DNA of 42,964 nt, from contig JAQBYJ010000040.1 in NCBI GenBank assembly GCA_027622555.1, positions 1-42,964 of the forward strand. The letters run 5' to 3'. A model generated the notes under the pieces. The model was not told the origin of the DNA and did not search any database. It saw only the letters and a program-made list of their open reading frames with translations. Positions 17,395 to 26,293 of this stretch are shown here, one piece after another; positions within the stretch are counted from its first letter, which is position 1, and every line of letters starts with the position of its first letter. This stretch comes from Verrucomicrobiota bacterium (GTDB taxonomy: Bacteria > Verrucomicrobiota > Verrucomicrobiia > Opitutales > UBA2995). A program made the position numbers and the translations under genes.

Positions 17395-18345
17395 TTAACC
17401 CATTTCAAGCATAGCTCTCAAATGTTGCTCGACGCCGCCGGATAATCCTTGCAAGTCATAACCACCTTCGAGCACCGATACCACCCTGCCCTTACACAAG
17501 CTATCAGCCGCCTGCAAAACACCGCGGGTCAACCTATAAAAGTCCTCGTCTTCCAATTGAACACCAGCCAAGGGGTCAAGGCGATGCGCGTCAAATCCAG
17601 CTGAAATAAGAATTAGCTCTGGTTGAAATTCTCGCATGGCAGGAAGTATTTTCTCGTCGAGAAGCGACTGATACAAATCACCACGAGTGCCGCTCGGCAC
17701 AGTGAGATTTAGAGTAAAGCCCGCCCCTTCGCCAATACCGGTTTCGTTGGACAATCCCGTCCCTGGATACAATGGGCTTTGATGAATACTACAAAAGAAG
17801 ACGGATGGATCATCATAAAAACTCTCCTGAGTTCCATTCCCATGATGCACATCCCAATCGAGAATAAACACCCGCTCCATTCCATGTCTCTTTAACGCAT
17901 GACGCGCACCAATAGCGACGGAATTAAAAAAGCAAAAACCCATCGCTGCGTTTGGCCGAGCATGATGTCCCGGTGGGCGATTCAAGCAAAAGGCATTATT
18001 AGCATCCTTTTTCACCACCGCATCAATTGCCTCAACACAAGCCCCGGTCGCCCTCAATGCCGCTTTGTAAGACTCAGACGAAACCACGGTATCCGCATCC
18101 AAAAATCCACCCCCAATCGCAGCCAACCGTTCTACGCTCTCAATATACGCATTTCCATGATTGGATAGAATTTGCTGCTTAGAAGCCGGCTCCGGTGTGA
18201 CCCACAAAAACTTATCTGTTATCTTTAAGCTATCCAAATGATCCAGTACCGCTTGGATTCTAGCCGGACGTTCCGGATGCCCCATCCCTGTATCATGCTT
18301 CAAAGATAGTGGGTGGTAAAAGATGTGGGTTTTAGTGTTTCCCAT
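17395..18345 (-). CDS. Histone-deacetylase-like zinc amidohydrolase (AcuC/HDAC superfamily)
   Basis: A 316-residue protein of the arginase/HDAC fold. Family landmarks: NRPPGHHARP with the His127-His128 pair, the zinc ligands Asp165 and His167 in DWDVHHGNGTQ, Asp252 in SAGFDAHRLDPLAG, and GGYDLQGL near the C-terminus with the region of the transition-state Tyr. The bacterial group includes acetoin utilisation AcuC and acetylpolyamine amidohydrolases. Sequence alone does not decide which acetylated amine or lysine is hydrolysed. Length is typical. It converges with the acyltransferase-GT9 gene, with 21 bp between stops and no terminator hairpin visible between them. Confidence 0.93.
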   Translation of the reverse strand: MGNTKTHIFYHPLSLKHDTGMGHPERPARIQAVLDHLDSLKITDKFLWVTPEPASKQQILSNHGNAYIESVERLAAIGGGFLDADTVVSSESYKAALRATGACVEAIDAVVKKDANNAFCLNRPPGHHARPNAAMGFCFFNSVAIGARHALKRHGMERVFILDWDVHHGNGTQESFYDDPSVFFCSIHQSPLYPGTGLSNETGIGEGAGFTLNLTVPSGTRGDLYQSLLDEKILPAMREFQPELILISAGFDAHRLDPLAGVQLEDEDFYRLTRGVLQAADSLCKGRVVSVLEGGYDLQGLSGGVEQHLRAMLEMG

Positions 18346-18594
18346 TGAAGCTCAAATCAGAACACTATCGTTTCTGTAAGCAAGATTTCCTATAAAATAT
18401 TCCTGTTTTCAAAGAATATGGGGGTTGGATCGAGTAAGACCATGAGAGATGAAAACATATAAACCAGTATATTCCTCACCCATTGAGAAATCTAATACGA
18501 AAGTACACTCCTAAATTCATTTTTGACCCGATCAAGGCGCTTTACGATCAAGTCAAAGTGCTGAAAGCAAGGATCGTACTTTTAAACATTGAAA

Positions 18595-19266
18595 ATGATT
18601 ACACAATTAATACCCAAAGCCATTAAAAGACGACTACTTGAGAAATTCCGATCGGACGAGCGCGCCGTAAGAGAGGCTGAGACTGCCAAGTTCCCCCGTA
18701 CATATCTGCAAGAAAAGCACATGCGAAATTGTCAGTTAGTACTCAATCGCTCCAAGTTGCTAGAGCGTTTGGGAAAACAAAATGTTGTAGCTGAATTGGG
18801 CGTAAATCGTGGTGAATTCAGCGAGGAAATTCTGGCAGTCACCCAGCCATCCCTTCTTCATCTCGTGGATATCTGGGAATCAGCTCGATACGACAAAAGC
18901 CTGTTTACCGAGGTCAGCCTAAAGTTTAAAAAACAAATCGAAGATGATAGAGTCAGGATCCACAAGAAACCGTCCATTGAAGCTGCGGTTGATTTCCCGG
19001 ACGATTATTTCGACGTTATATATATTGATACCGACCATTCTTATCAAACGACTCGAGGGGAATTACTGGCTTATGCTCCGAAACTAAAAAGCGGAGGAGT
19101 CATAGCTGGCCACGACTACAAAATGGGAAACTGGAAAAAATCCTATCGCTATGGGGTAATAGAGGCAGTTCATGAATTTTGCAATATGCATAATTGGGAG
19201 CTGTGTTATTTAACCTGTGAACCATTGGAAAGCCAAAGCTTTGCCATACGAAGAATTCAAAATTAA
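18595..19266 (+). CDS. Class I SAM-dependent methyltransferase (Methyltransf_24-like)
   Basis: A 223-residue protein with a Rossmann methyltransferase fold. Motif I is seen as AELGVNRGEFSEEI, the acidic second strand end as LVDIWE, and motif IV/V as VIYIDTDHSYQTTRGELLAYAPKL followed by GGVIAGHDY. This arrangement is typical of O-methyltransferases linked to surface polysaccharide or secondary products. A basic N-terminal helix (KAIKRRLLEKFRSDERA) precedes the domain. The ATG at 18595 is preferred to a TTG two codons earlier. Substrate unknown. Confidence 0.85.
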   Translation: MITQLIPKAIKRRLLEKFRSDERAVREAETAKFPRTYLQEKHMRNCQLVLNRSKLLERLGKQNVVAELGVNRGEFSEEILAVTQPSLLHLVDIWESARYDKSLFTEVSLKFKKQIEDDRVRIHKKPSIEAAVDFPDDYFDVIYIDTDHSYQTTRGELLAYAPKLKSGGVIAGHDYKMGNWKKSYRYGVIEAVHEFCNMHNWELCYLTCEPLESQSFAIRRIQN

Positions 19267-19360
19267 AACGTATTAGAAGTCGCGGTAGAAAGCTTAAAGC
19301 TTTTCGGAAACAGGTAGTAAGCTTTCCATAAACACATCACGGAAAACAGCTATTATTCTT

Positions 19361-19897
19361 ATGTCAATAAAACCGAAATTAATCGTCCTTATAATTGCCT
19401 TTGGATTATTTGGCCTAAACGGAAATTCGCAAAGGATCCAAATCGACCCTTTCATCTCAATCGATGTTGATGGCGAAGACGCAACTTATCAAGTAGTCCC
19501 AGCACTCGGTGAAAATAATACATTCTGTCTATGGGATGGAGATTCGCTACAAGCATTCTTCATCACCGTTCAAGAAGAGTACGATGGAAACCTCGATTCT
19601 GTGGCAAAGAACACGATCAAAGGAATGAAATCCGAAGGGGCAAAAAATATTAAAATTCTCAACGAAGAGTCGTTTAAGAATGGGGATGATAAGGAGGTTC
19701 GTTCTCTTGCAATTCAATTCACAGCTGACGGAATAACTCACAAACAGATGTTTTATGTAACGGAGATTAAGAACGCCTGCGAAATAGTAATTGTGACTAT
19801 AACCGATCCGTCATTTTTCGATTCGATCAAAGAAAGATCCGACAAGTTAATGAGATCTTCCAGTATCAAGGATGAGCCAGAAGGTGTCAGCCCTTGA
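19361..19897 (+). CDS. Small exported protein of unknown function
   Basis: A 178-residue protein that I do not recognise. An N-terminal signal peptide (core LIVLIIAFGLFGL, cleavage likely near NGNSQ) is followed by an acidic domain predicted to alternate strands and helices. Residues ~50-165 resemble in outline small periplasmic alpha-beta domains: a strand, a helix DSVAKNTIKGMKSEGA, strands KEVRSLAIQF and KQMFYV, and a final helix. No catalytic residues or lipobox are evident. It is 94 bp downstream of the methyltransferase gene. Confidence 0.65.
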   Translation: MSIKPKLIVLIIAFGLFGLNGNSQRIQIDPFISIDVDGEDATYQVVPALGENNTFCLWDGDSLQAFFITVQEEYDGNLDSVAKNTIKGMKSEGAKNIKILNEESFKNGDDKEVRSLAIQFTADGITHKQMFYVTEIKNACEIVIVTITDPSFFDSIKERSDKLMRSSSIKDEPEGVSP

Positions 19898-19915
19898 AAC
19901 AAGAATTTCGCAAAA

Positions 19916-22900
19916 TTAGGGAGTTCCCCATCCCCCTCCCCCTGGAGTTAGTATTCGGATTCGATCTCCAGCCTGGATGTCAACGCGGTCAGTCGGAGCC
20001 AGTTTTTTCGGAGCTTGGTTTTTTCGAATAAGCCATTGCTCACCCTGTTTCCCAGGTAATCCACCGGCCATTCCATAAGGGGCTTCAACTCGATGTTGGG
20101 TTAGGAGAGAAAGAGTGACGGGTTCCGTAAATTCCAATTCGCGAATAATACCATCACCTCCGTCGAATTGGCCTCTACCTCCTGAATTTTTGCGGATGGA
20201 AAACTCGATCAGCTTCACCGGATATTTATACTCCAGTAACTCTGGGTCGGTGATTCCGGTGTTGGTCATATGAACATGGACACCACTCGCTCCGTTAAAA
20301 CCTTCACCAGCCCCGGCTCCACCAGCAATGGTTTCGTAAAAGCTGATCCGGTCGTTACCAAAAATGAGATTATTCATCGTTCCCTGACTACAGGCGACAA
20401 CTTCAAAGGCCAGTAACAGGGTATCGACCAGACGTTGACTGGTCTCCACATTCCCCGCCACGACAGGAGGACATTTCGATGGATCCTCATCAAAGGGAGG
20501 ATTAAGAAGTCCTTCCGGAATCTCGATTTTAACCGGTCGTAAAAGACCTTCATTTAAAGGCATAGGTTCATTCAACCAAACGCGAAGGAAATAGATTACA
20601 GCACTATAAACGATTCCAGGAGTCGCATTAAAATTGAGCGGATGAACGCCACCGCCGTCGTTAAATAAAAGGATGAGGGAATCTCCAGAAACAGTGCCCA
20701 CCACTTTTAAAATCGTTCCATCATCGAGCTTTTGAAGCGCTTCATAACTTCCGTCAGGGAAGTTGCCCAATTTACGACGCAAACTTTTCTCCGCACGGTT
20801 TTGAATGGCGGCCATATATTCACAAACAACGTCACCACCTTTTTCTCGAACCAGGTTTTCAAATTCTTGTAGCCCTTTTTTGTTAGCTGCAATTTGCGCT
20901 TTGAGGTCAGAAATATTCTCGCCCACCCGCCTGGAAGGATAAGGACTTTCCCGTAAGAGTGATTCAACCTGCGTGAGATTTACCTCACCTCCTTGCATGA
21001 CTACAGTAGGAGGAATAACAACCCCTTCCTCTACCAGAGATTTTGCCGCTGGTGGCATTGAACCCGGAGCAATCCCACCCATTTCGGCATGATGCGCACG
21101 GTTCACTAAAAACCCCATCAATGAATTCGAATCTGAGAATATGGGACAAATTACAGTTACATCCGGCAAATGTGAGCCACCCATCGCAGGATGGTTGGTA
21201 ACGAGCATCTCACCTGCTTGCCAAGCGTGTGTTTCGCTCACCGTACGAACGCACATTCCCAGGGCACCCAGATGAACCGGTATGTGAGGGGCATTTACCA
21301 CCAAACATCCATCGGCGTCGAGCAGACCACAGGAAAAATCAAGACGATCTTTTACGTTGGTGGAAACGGCAGTCCGCATGAGCCGCAAACCCATCTCTTC
21401 AACCAAACTCTGAAATCGATTAGAAAATAATTCGATTTCAACTTCCTCCGAATTGTCCGTGTGAGCCCGGGCCTCTTCAGTGCTTGAAAGACGTAATGTT
21501 CCTTCGGTGCCTAATGAAGCTTTCCAACCTACATCCACAAACAAAGTGCTAAAAGGGTCTTGAATAATGGCAGGCCCCGTAACCCTGGATCCTAAACCCA
21601 GGTTCTCCCGAACATAGACGGAGGCGTCCCTCCACTGACCACCGCTAAAAGCACGCAGTTTTTTTATTGGGGAACAGTGTTCATGATAATCAAAAAACGC
21701 TTCTGTAGGATTCACCACCGATGGCGTGGCAACAACAACCCGGTAACAAACCACCTCAATCAAATCCAGATTAGGGCGATACCCGAAGATAGAATGATAA
21801 CGCTCCAAAAACAGTTCAAGTGGTGAGGTGTCTGGAAGCCAATTGATATCAATCGGCATCTCTTGGCCTCTCAATCGCAGACTGACTATCCGCCGACTCA
21901 GACGAGCGAGTGCTCGATCACCTGGATTCAATTTATGAAATGCCTCCGTTTCAAGTTCAGCTGTCAGGTCCCCGGCTTGTTGAAGAAACTCATCATAAGA
22001 GCACAAGGTTTGCCGCTCAACAAACCCCTCTAAAACGGCTTTTGAAAGCCCAACGGCACTTAGCAATCCTGCGTCGCCTGGAAACAGAATAGTTGAAATT
22101 CCCAACTTTTCAGCAATGCCACAGGCATGCTGCCCACCTGCCCCACCGAATGCGACCAAGGCATAGTCGCCAGGATCATAGCCTTCGCCTGTGGAAATCT
22201 TCCGAATGGCATCGGTCATGTTTTCATTGGCAATTTCCAACAGCCCGCTCATTAGCTGATCGGTTGAACTCTCCCCTCCTTCCAACTGTATGCGATACTG
22301 CAAGGCCTGAAGTTGATCTTCACTTTTTCTGAGATCAACAGGAATGCCAAATTGCTCCGGATCCATACGCCCCAAAAGGAGATTCACATCGGTAATCGTC
22401 AAAGGACCGCCTGTACCATAACAAGCCGGACCAGGATCAGCACCAGCGCTTTCAGGACCGACCCGTAAGCGCTCTCCATCGAACATACATATGGATCCAC
22501 CTCCGGCAGCCACCGTTTCGATTTTTAAACTCGGTGCCATGACATGCGCATGTCCCACACGCGTCTCGAATTGATACGCCAGTACTTTGTTGTACCGAGC
22601 CACGTCCGTACTGGTTCCTCCCATGTCAAAACCAATCAACTTGGAATAACCAGCCTGCTCTCCGCAATTAACTGCTCCTACAACGCCACCTGCCGGACCA
22701 CTAAACAAACTATCTTTCGCTCTAAAATGCGCATGTGGCACCAAGCCACCCGCACTGGTCATCACGGACAGCCCATCTTCCCCGAACTGAGCAGCAATCC
22801 GACTGAGGTAAGTATCCAACACCGGAGTCAGGCAGGCATCCACCAAGGTTGTTTCAGCCCTGGGAAGGATCTTGATAAAGGGTGCACATTCACTGGAAGG

Positions 22901-23659
22901 AATCACAGTAAGAAATCCCAGATCTTTTAAGAAACGAACGAGTGAGCGTTCACCACGATCATCCCTAAAGCTATTCATTAAACATATCGCAGCAGTTGAT
23001 ACTCCACGTTCCATGAAGTCCTCAATTTGTTCCGCAAGCTCATCTGTATTCGGCAATCCGGTATTCAAATCGATCTCAACTTCAATCACCGAGTCATAGA
23101 TGGGCTCAGGTCGCTTTATATCCAATGAGAACAAATCAGGTCGTTGCTGCGTATTGATTAGAAGTAAGTCACCGAGGCCCTTGTTAATAATGAAAACAGT
23201 CTTGGCTACCTTCCCTTCCAATAATGCGTTCGTTCCCTTAGTCGTCGCGAGACGCAGTTTCGATTTTGGCAAAGGTTCATCTCCGGGAGTTCCAGTGATA
23301 ACTCGGGCCCCTAACTCCGGTGCTTCGCCGGCAAACTCAATAACAAGCAAATCGCCAACCGTTACTCCGGCAGGAAGCTCCTCTTTCAGTTCCAGTTTCC
23401 GAAGATCAGCATCGTAAGCCACCACGAGATTCGTAGAATCACTGCCTAAAAAACGTGCAAAAAATCCTTTGAAAAAGTTTTGCGGATACGTTTCAGCAAG
23501 ACCCAGGATACAAGAATGTGTGCCCACCTCCTGAATACTTGCCCGAAGTGAGCTATTGCTCAAAACCTTCGCTCGATGGAAAGTTCCGTCAGGATTACGT
23601 CCCAGGCAATCCGTAAATGTGCCGCCCGTATCAATCCAGAATTCCCATTCCCCGGTCAT
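19916..23659 (-). CDS. Fused hydantoinase A/B, 5-oxoprolinase-type ATP-dependent amidohydrolase
   Basis: A 1247-residue protein with both halves of the 5-oxoprolinase family in one chain. Residues ~1-690 are the HyuA-type ATP-binding half: WIDTGGTFTDC (near residue 8) and GFDMGGTSTDVAR are the two acetate/sugar kinase-like phosphate loops. Residues ~715-1247 are the HyuB-type half, starting EIELFSNRFQSLVEEMG and ending in the typical GGGGWG. Eukaryotic-type 5-oxoprolinase cleaves 5-oxoproline to glutamate with ATP and has the same order and a similar length. Related proteins act on hydantoins or acetone, so 5-oxoproline is likely but not proven. The ATG at 23659 is 12 bp after the upstream pseudopilin stop. 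Confidence 0.92.
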   Translation of the reverse strand: MTGEWEFWIDTGGTFTDCLGRNPDGTFHRAKVLSNSSLRASIQEVGTHSCILGLAETYPQNFFKGFFARFLGSDSTNLVVAYDADLRKLELKEELPAGVTVGDLLVIEFAGEAPELGARVITGTPGDEPLPKSKLRLATTKGTNALLEGKVAKTVFIINKGLGDLLLINTQQRPDLFSLDIKRPEPIYDSVIEVEIDLNTGLPNTDELAEQIEDFMERGVSTAAICLMNSFRDDRGERSLVRFLKDLGFLTVIPSSECAPFIKILPRAETTLVDACLTPVLDTYLSRIAAQFGEDGLSVMTSAGGLVPHAHFRAKDSLFSGPAGGVVGAVNCGEQAGYSKLIGFDMGGTSTDVARYNKVLAYQFETRVGHAHVMAPSLKIETVAAGGGSICMFDGERLRVGPESAGADPGPACYGTGGPLTITDVNLLLGRMDPEQFGIPVDLRKSEDQLQALQYRIQLEGGESSTDQLMSGLLEIANENMTDAIRKISTGEGYDPGDYALVAFGGAGGQHACGIAEKLGISTILFPGDAGLLSAVGLSKAVLEGFVERQTLCSYDEFLQQAGDLTAELETEAFHKLNPGDRALARLSRRIVSLRLRGQEMPIDINWLPDTSPLELFLERYHSIFGYRPNLDLIEVVCYRVVVATPSVVNPTEAFFDYHEHCSPIKKLRAFSGGQWRDASVYVRENLGLGSRVTGPAIIQDPFSTLFVDVGWKASLGTEGTLRLSSTEEARAHTDNSEEVEIELFSNRFQSLVEEMGLRLMRTAVSTNVKDRLDFSCGLLDADGCLVVNAPHIPVHLGALGMCVRTVSETHAWQAGEMLVTNHPAMGGSHLPDVTVICPIFSDSNSLMGFLVNRAHHAEMGGIAPGSMPPAAKSLVEEGVVIPPTVVMQGGEVNLTQVESLLRESPYPSRRVGENISDLKAQIAANKKGLQEFENLVREKGGDVVCEYMAAIQNRAEKSLRRKLGNFPDGSYEALQKLDDGTILKVVGTVSGDSLILLFNDGGGVHPLNFNATPGIVYSAVIYFLRVWLNEPMPLNEGLLRPVKIEIPEGLLNPPFDEDPSKCPPVVAGNVETSQRLVDTLLLAFEVVACSQGTMNNLIFGNDRISFYETIAGGAGAGEGFNGASGVHVHMTNTGITDPELLEYKYPVKLIEFSIRKNSGGRGQFDGGDGIIRELEFTEPVTLSLLTQHRVEAPYGMAGGLPGKQGEQWLIRKNQAPKKLAPTDRVDIQAGDRIRILTPGGGGWGTP

Positions 23660-23671
23660 GCCGATCAACAA

Positions 23672-24301
23672 TCAGTAGTCCCAGCTTTGAATTTCGGGGA
23701 AGTCATCTTTCCCTTCATCTGAAGTGTAGATAACAATCCTCTGCCGAAGATTTTTTTCTGGAGAGTTGGGTAAGGCACTCCGATCGATGACTCCATCGAG
23801 ATTGGCATCCATCACCATATAGATGTGCGGATTTCCAAATGCGTCCACCAAACGCTCGGCTCCACCAAATGTTTCAAGCTCGGATAACTGCAATTCGAAA
23901 TAGCGTTTGTATTTGGGGTTGAAATTGCGGATCAAATCGCGGGTTTTAGGATTTTCGAATGCGGAACCGTCCGGTTGGCTGAGGGCGAGTATTTCAGTAA
24001 AACGGGCCCATTGTTCACTATTGTTGAGATTTACGACCACATCACCGTTAGACAAATCACCCAACAAATCCGGATAAGCCCCATTGTCGGTTCGATATAA
24101 AGTCACCGCGTTGATGATCTTCCCAAACAAGGCTTCCGTCTTAGCACGATTCGCTTTTCGTTGGATGCTAAGAATGCTCGGAATCAATATGCCAAGGAGT
24201 ATGACAATAATTGCGATAACCGTCAGGAGCTCGGTCAGAGTAAACCCTCGCTTACTTTTTGAAGCCTTCGCCTCTGAGTATGTCACAGGTAATAATAACA
24301 T
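23672..24301 (-). CDS. Type II/IV prepilin-type pseudopilin, second of pair
   Basis: A 209-residue protein with a class III leader. Basic Lys-Arg precedes the prepilin peptidase site Gly-Phe (RGFTLTELL), Glu is at +5, and a hydrophobic helix runs residues ~22-45, followed by a soluble domain. The domain ends with an Asp-rich loop, VMDANLDGVIDRS, which resembles a calcium-binding Asp-x-Asn-x-Asp-Gly motif (dockerin/EF-hand-like). Verrucomicrobiota carry many such orphan prepilin-like proteins. The gene is 36 bp after the GspG-like gene and 12 bp before the oxoprolinase gene on the same strand, so the three probably form one transcription unit. Confidence 0.85.
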   Translation of the reverse strand: MLLLPVTYSEAKASKSKRGFTLTELLTVIAIIVILLGILIPSILSIQRKANRAKTEALFGKIINAVTLYRTDNGAYPDLLGDLSNGDVVVNLNNSEQWARFTEILALSQPDGSAFENPKTRDLIRNFNPKYKRYFELQLSELETFGGAERLVDAFGNPHIYMVMDANLDGVIDRSALPNSPEKNLRQRIVIYTSDEGKDDFPEIQSWDY

Positions 24302-24337
24302 GGAAGCAAAGGGTCTAATGGATCGATAGGGAAACGG

Positions 24338-24853
24338 TCAATCATCGTACCGAAGATTGTCCTGGTCCAGATGACCGCCGGAATCACCATCAATGGAAGA
24401 TTCACCATCAGGGCCTTTTGAAAAAAGTCGATAAGCAGACTGCCGTGTTTGGTTATCCGGCTGAATGTACCTATAAACATAGGGCTCATCCCAAGGATCG
24501 AGCAGTTCGACGGTTTCACCTTCATCCAAGGAAAATTTTCCAACCTCAAGCATAGGTGGGAACGGTTTATTCAATATAGTCCCGTCCGGTCCCAATTTCC
24601 CTTCCAATGCCTCGAAAAGCTGGTGGGGTGTTTCAACATCGGGATAATCACCAAATCGGCCACGGTAGCTTTCCAATGCGACCGAAATGGCCTGCAGCTC
24701 GGATTCCCCGCGAGCTCGTTCCCCTTTATTAAACACTCCTGTGGCAACTGAAAACAACAACCCAGAAAGGATCGCGATGATTGCGAGAACGGTCAGAAGC
24801 TCGGCCAGCGTAAATCCTCGGTTGGACCAAGGATCCTGATAGAAGGGTCTCAT
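24338..24853 (-). CDS. GspG-like major pseudopilin
   Basis: A 171-residue protein with a short prepilin leader (basic Arg-Gly before FTLAELLTVLAII, Glu at +5) and a hydrophobic N-terminal helix. The soluble part has the GspG-type features LLDPWDEPYVYRY and LFSKGPDGE, followed by an Asp-rich tail that in GspG binds calcium. This suggests the main pseudopilin of a type II secretion-like machine. No ATPase, platform or secretin gene lies nearby. It is first in the minus-strand unit with the second pseudopilin and oxoprolinase. Confidence 0.88.
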   Translation of the reverse strand: MRPFYQDPWSNRGFTLAELLTVLAIIAILSGLLFSVATGVFNKGERARGESELQAISVALESYRGRFGDYPDVETPHQLFEALEGKLGPDGTILNKPFPPMLEVGKFSLDEGETVELLDPWDEPYVYRYIQPDNQTRQSAYRLFSKGPDGESSIDGDSGGHLDQDNLRYDD

Positions 24854-25108
24854 AAAGATTCACTAGTCATTTATTCAGCGGTCTGAGACGAGCTTTTTCA
24901 GAAATCACAAATCAAACTGATGCATAATGTGGTATTGACAGAGCCATATCCGCCCTCAAAGGTTTCTACTTTCTGGTAAAACCAAGAGCTCGTTAATAGT
25001 GGAAGTGAGCCGGTTTATTTCCTCCTCCGGGACCAGATCAACAACCTTGTAAAGGTCCATTATCGCCGCTTTGAGGCATTATCAGTTTTCTTATTATTAC
25101 GATCTTAT

Positions 25109-26233
25109 ATGGATAATCCTGCCGACAATACTGTTGAGGTAGAGGGCATTCTGGAATTACTACAAAACAAGACGGGGCAGTTACTCGATCCGTCTCGCAA
25201 TGGTAAACCGACACCGACCGACCCTTTTGTACCCAGAGAACTGGTAAATCGCTTTAAACTAAAAAAAGGCAATTACATTAAGGGAATCGCATCCTCGGAC
25301 CCCCGCTTTCCCAATCCAAAGGTCAAATTCGTCGAAACGATTGACGGTTTGGGGCCAGAAGAGCGGAAGCGCTGTTTTCAGTTTTCAAGCCTGACGTCAG
25401 TGGCACCTGATGAACAGCTGAATTTGGAAACCAAAGAACACAAGATGACCTTGCGCTGCATCGACCTGTTCTGCCCGATTGGTAAAGGACAGCGTGGATT
25501 GATCGTGGCGCCACCGCGGACAGGTAAAACAACTTTACTTCAGGATATAGCTTTAGGGGTAATTGAAAATCATCCTGAGTGTCACGTCATGATGCTGCTC
25601 GTGGACGAACGGCCCGAAGAAGTGACAGACATGAAACGTACGGTTGACGCCGAAATATTTGCGTCTTCGAACGACGAACCAACCGAGAACCATACCAAAA
25701 TTGCGGAGCTGGCTATCGAACGTGCCAAATGCCTGGTGGAAGTTGGAAAAGACGTGGTAATTTGTATGGATTCGCTCACTCGATTAAGCCGTGCCTATAA
25801 CTCCTCAAAAGGTGGAGGTGGCCGAACGATGACGGGTGGACTCGATATCCGTGCCTTAGAAAAACCCCGGCAACTCTTTTCAGCCGCTCGAAACACTGAA
25901 GAAGGCGGCAGCCTAACAATTATTGCGTCGGCGTTGATTGAAACAGGCAGTCGTATGGACGACCTTATTTTCCAGGAGTTTAAGGGCACGGGAAACATGG
26001 AAATGGTTCTCGATCGAAAAGTCGCTGAACTACGTCTTTGGCCGGCAATGAACATAAATTCTTCCGGCACTAGAAAAGAGGAACTGCTAATCGATCCGAA
26101 GAAGCTGGAAACCATTCATTTCTTCCGTAGAGCACTAGCTCCGTTGAGGATTGAAGACGCAGCGGAAACGATGCTAACTCGTCTTTCGAAAACAACTACA
26201 AATGATGCATTTTTGTCACTAATAAGTCGTTGA
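25109..26233 (+). CDS. rho: Transcription termination factor Rho, short form without N-terminal helical domain
   Basis: A 374-residue Rho hexamer subunit. The ATPase core is intact: Walker A APPRTGKTT (134-142), the DERPEEV region (166-172), Walker B plus DSLTRLSRAY (221-230), and the RNA-translocating loop SSKGGGGRTMTGG (232-244). Two features are odd. The N-terminal helix bundle of E. coli Rho (419 residues) is missing. In the OB-fold RNA-binding domain the segment aligned with GFGF reads Lys-Thr-Gly-Gln, so the aromatic residues that stack on nascent RNA at the primary site are absent. This could be the cell's only Rho with an altered primary site, or a paralogue. Upstream, 255 bp hold no obvious promoter or leader structure. 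Confidence 0.92.
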   Translation: MDNPADNTVEVEGILELLQNKTGQLLDPSRNGKPTPTDPFVPRELVNRFKLKKGNYIKGIASSDPRFPNPKVKFVETIDGLGPEERKRCFQFSSLTSVAPDEQLNLETKEHKMTLRCIDLFCPIGKGQRGLIVAPPRTGKTTLLQDIALGVIENHPECHVMMLLVDERPEEVTDMKRTVDAEIFASSNDEPTENHTKIAELAIERAKCLVEVGKDVVICMDSLTRLSRAYNSSKGGGGRTMTGGLDIRALEKPRQLFSAARNTEEGGSLTIIASALIETGSRMDDLIFQEFKGTGNMEMVLDRKVAELRLWPAMNINSSGTRKEELLIDPKKLETIHFFRRALAPLRIEDAAETMLTRLSKTTTNDAFLSLISR

Positions 26234-26293
26234 CATAGACAGCGCATGATTTCTCATAACACGTTTCATAAAACAAGGCTGATAAGACAATAA

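Noticed and set aside
18346-18588. Short ATG frames before the methyltransferase gene
   Set aside because: Each stops within 15 codons and none has a ribosome site or recognisable sequence.
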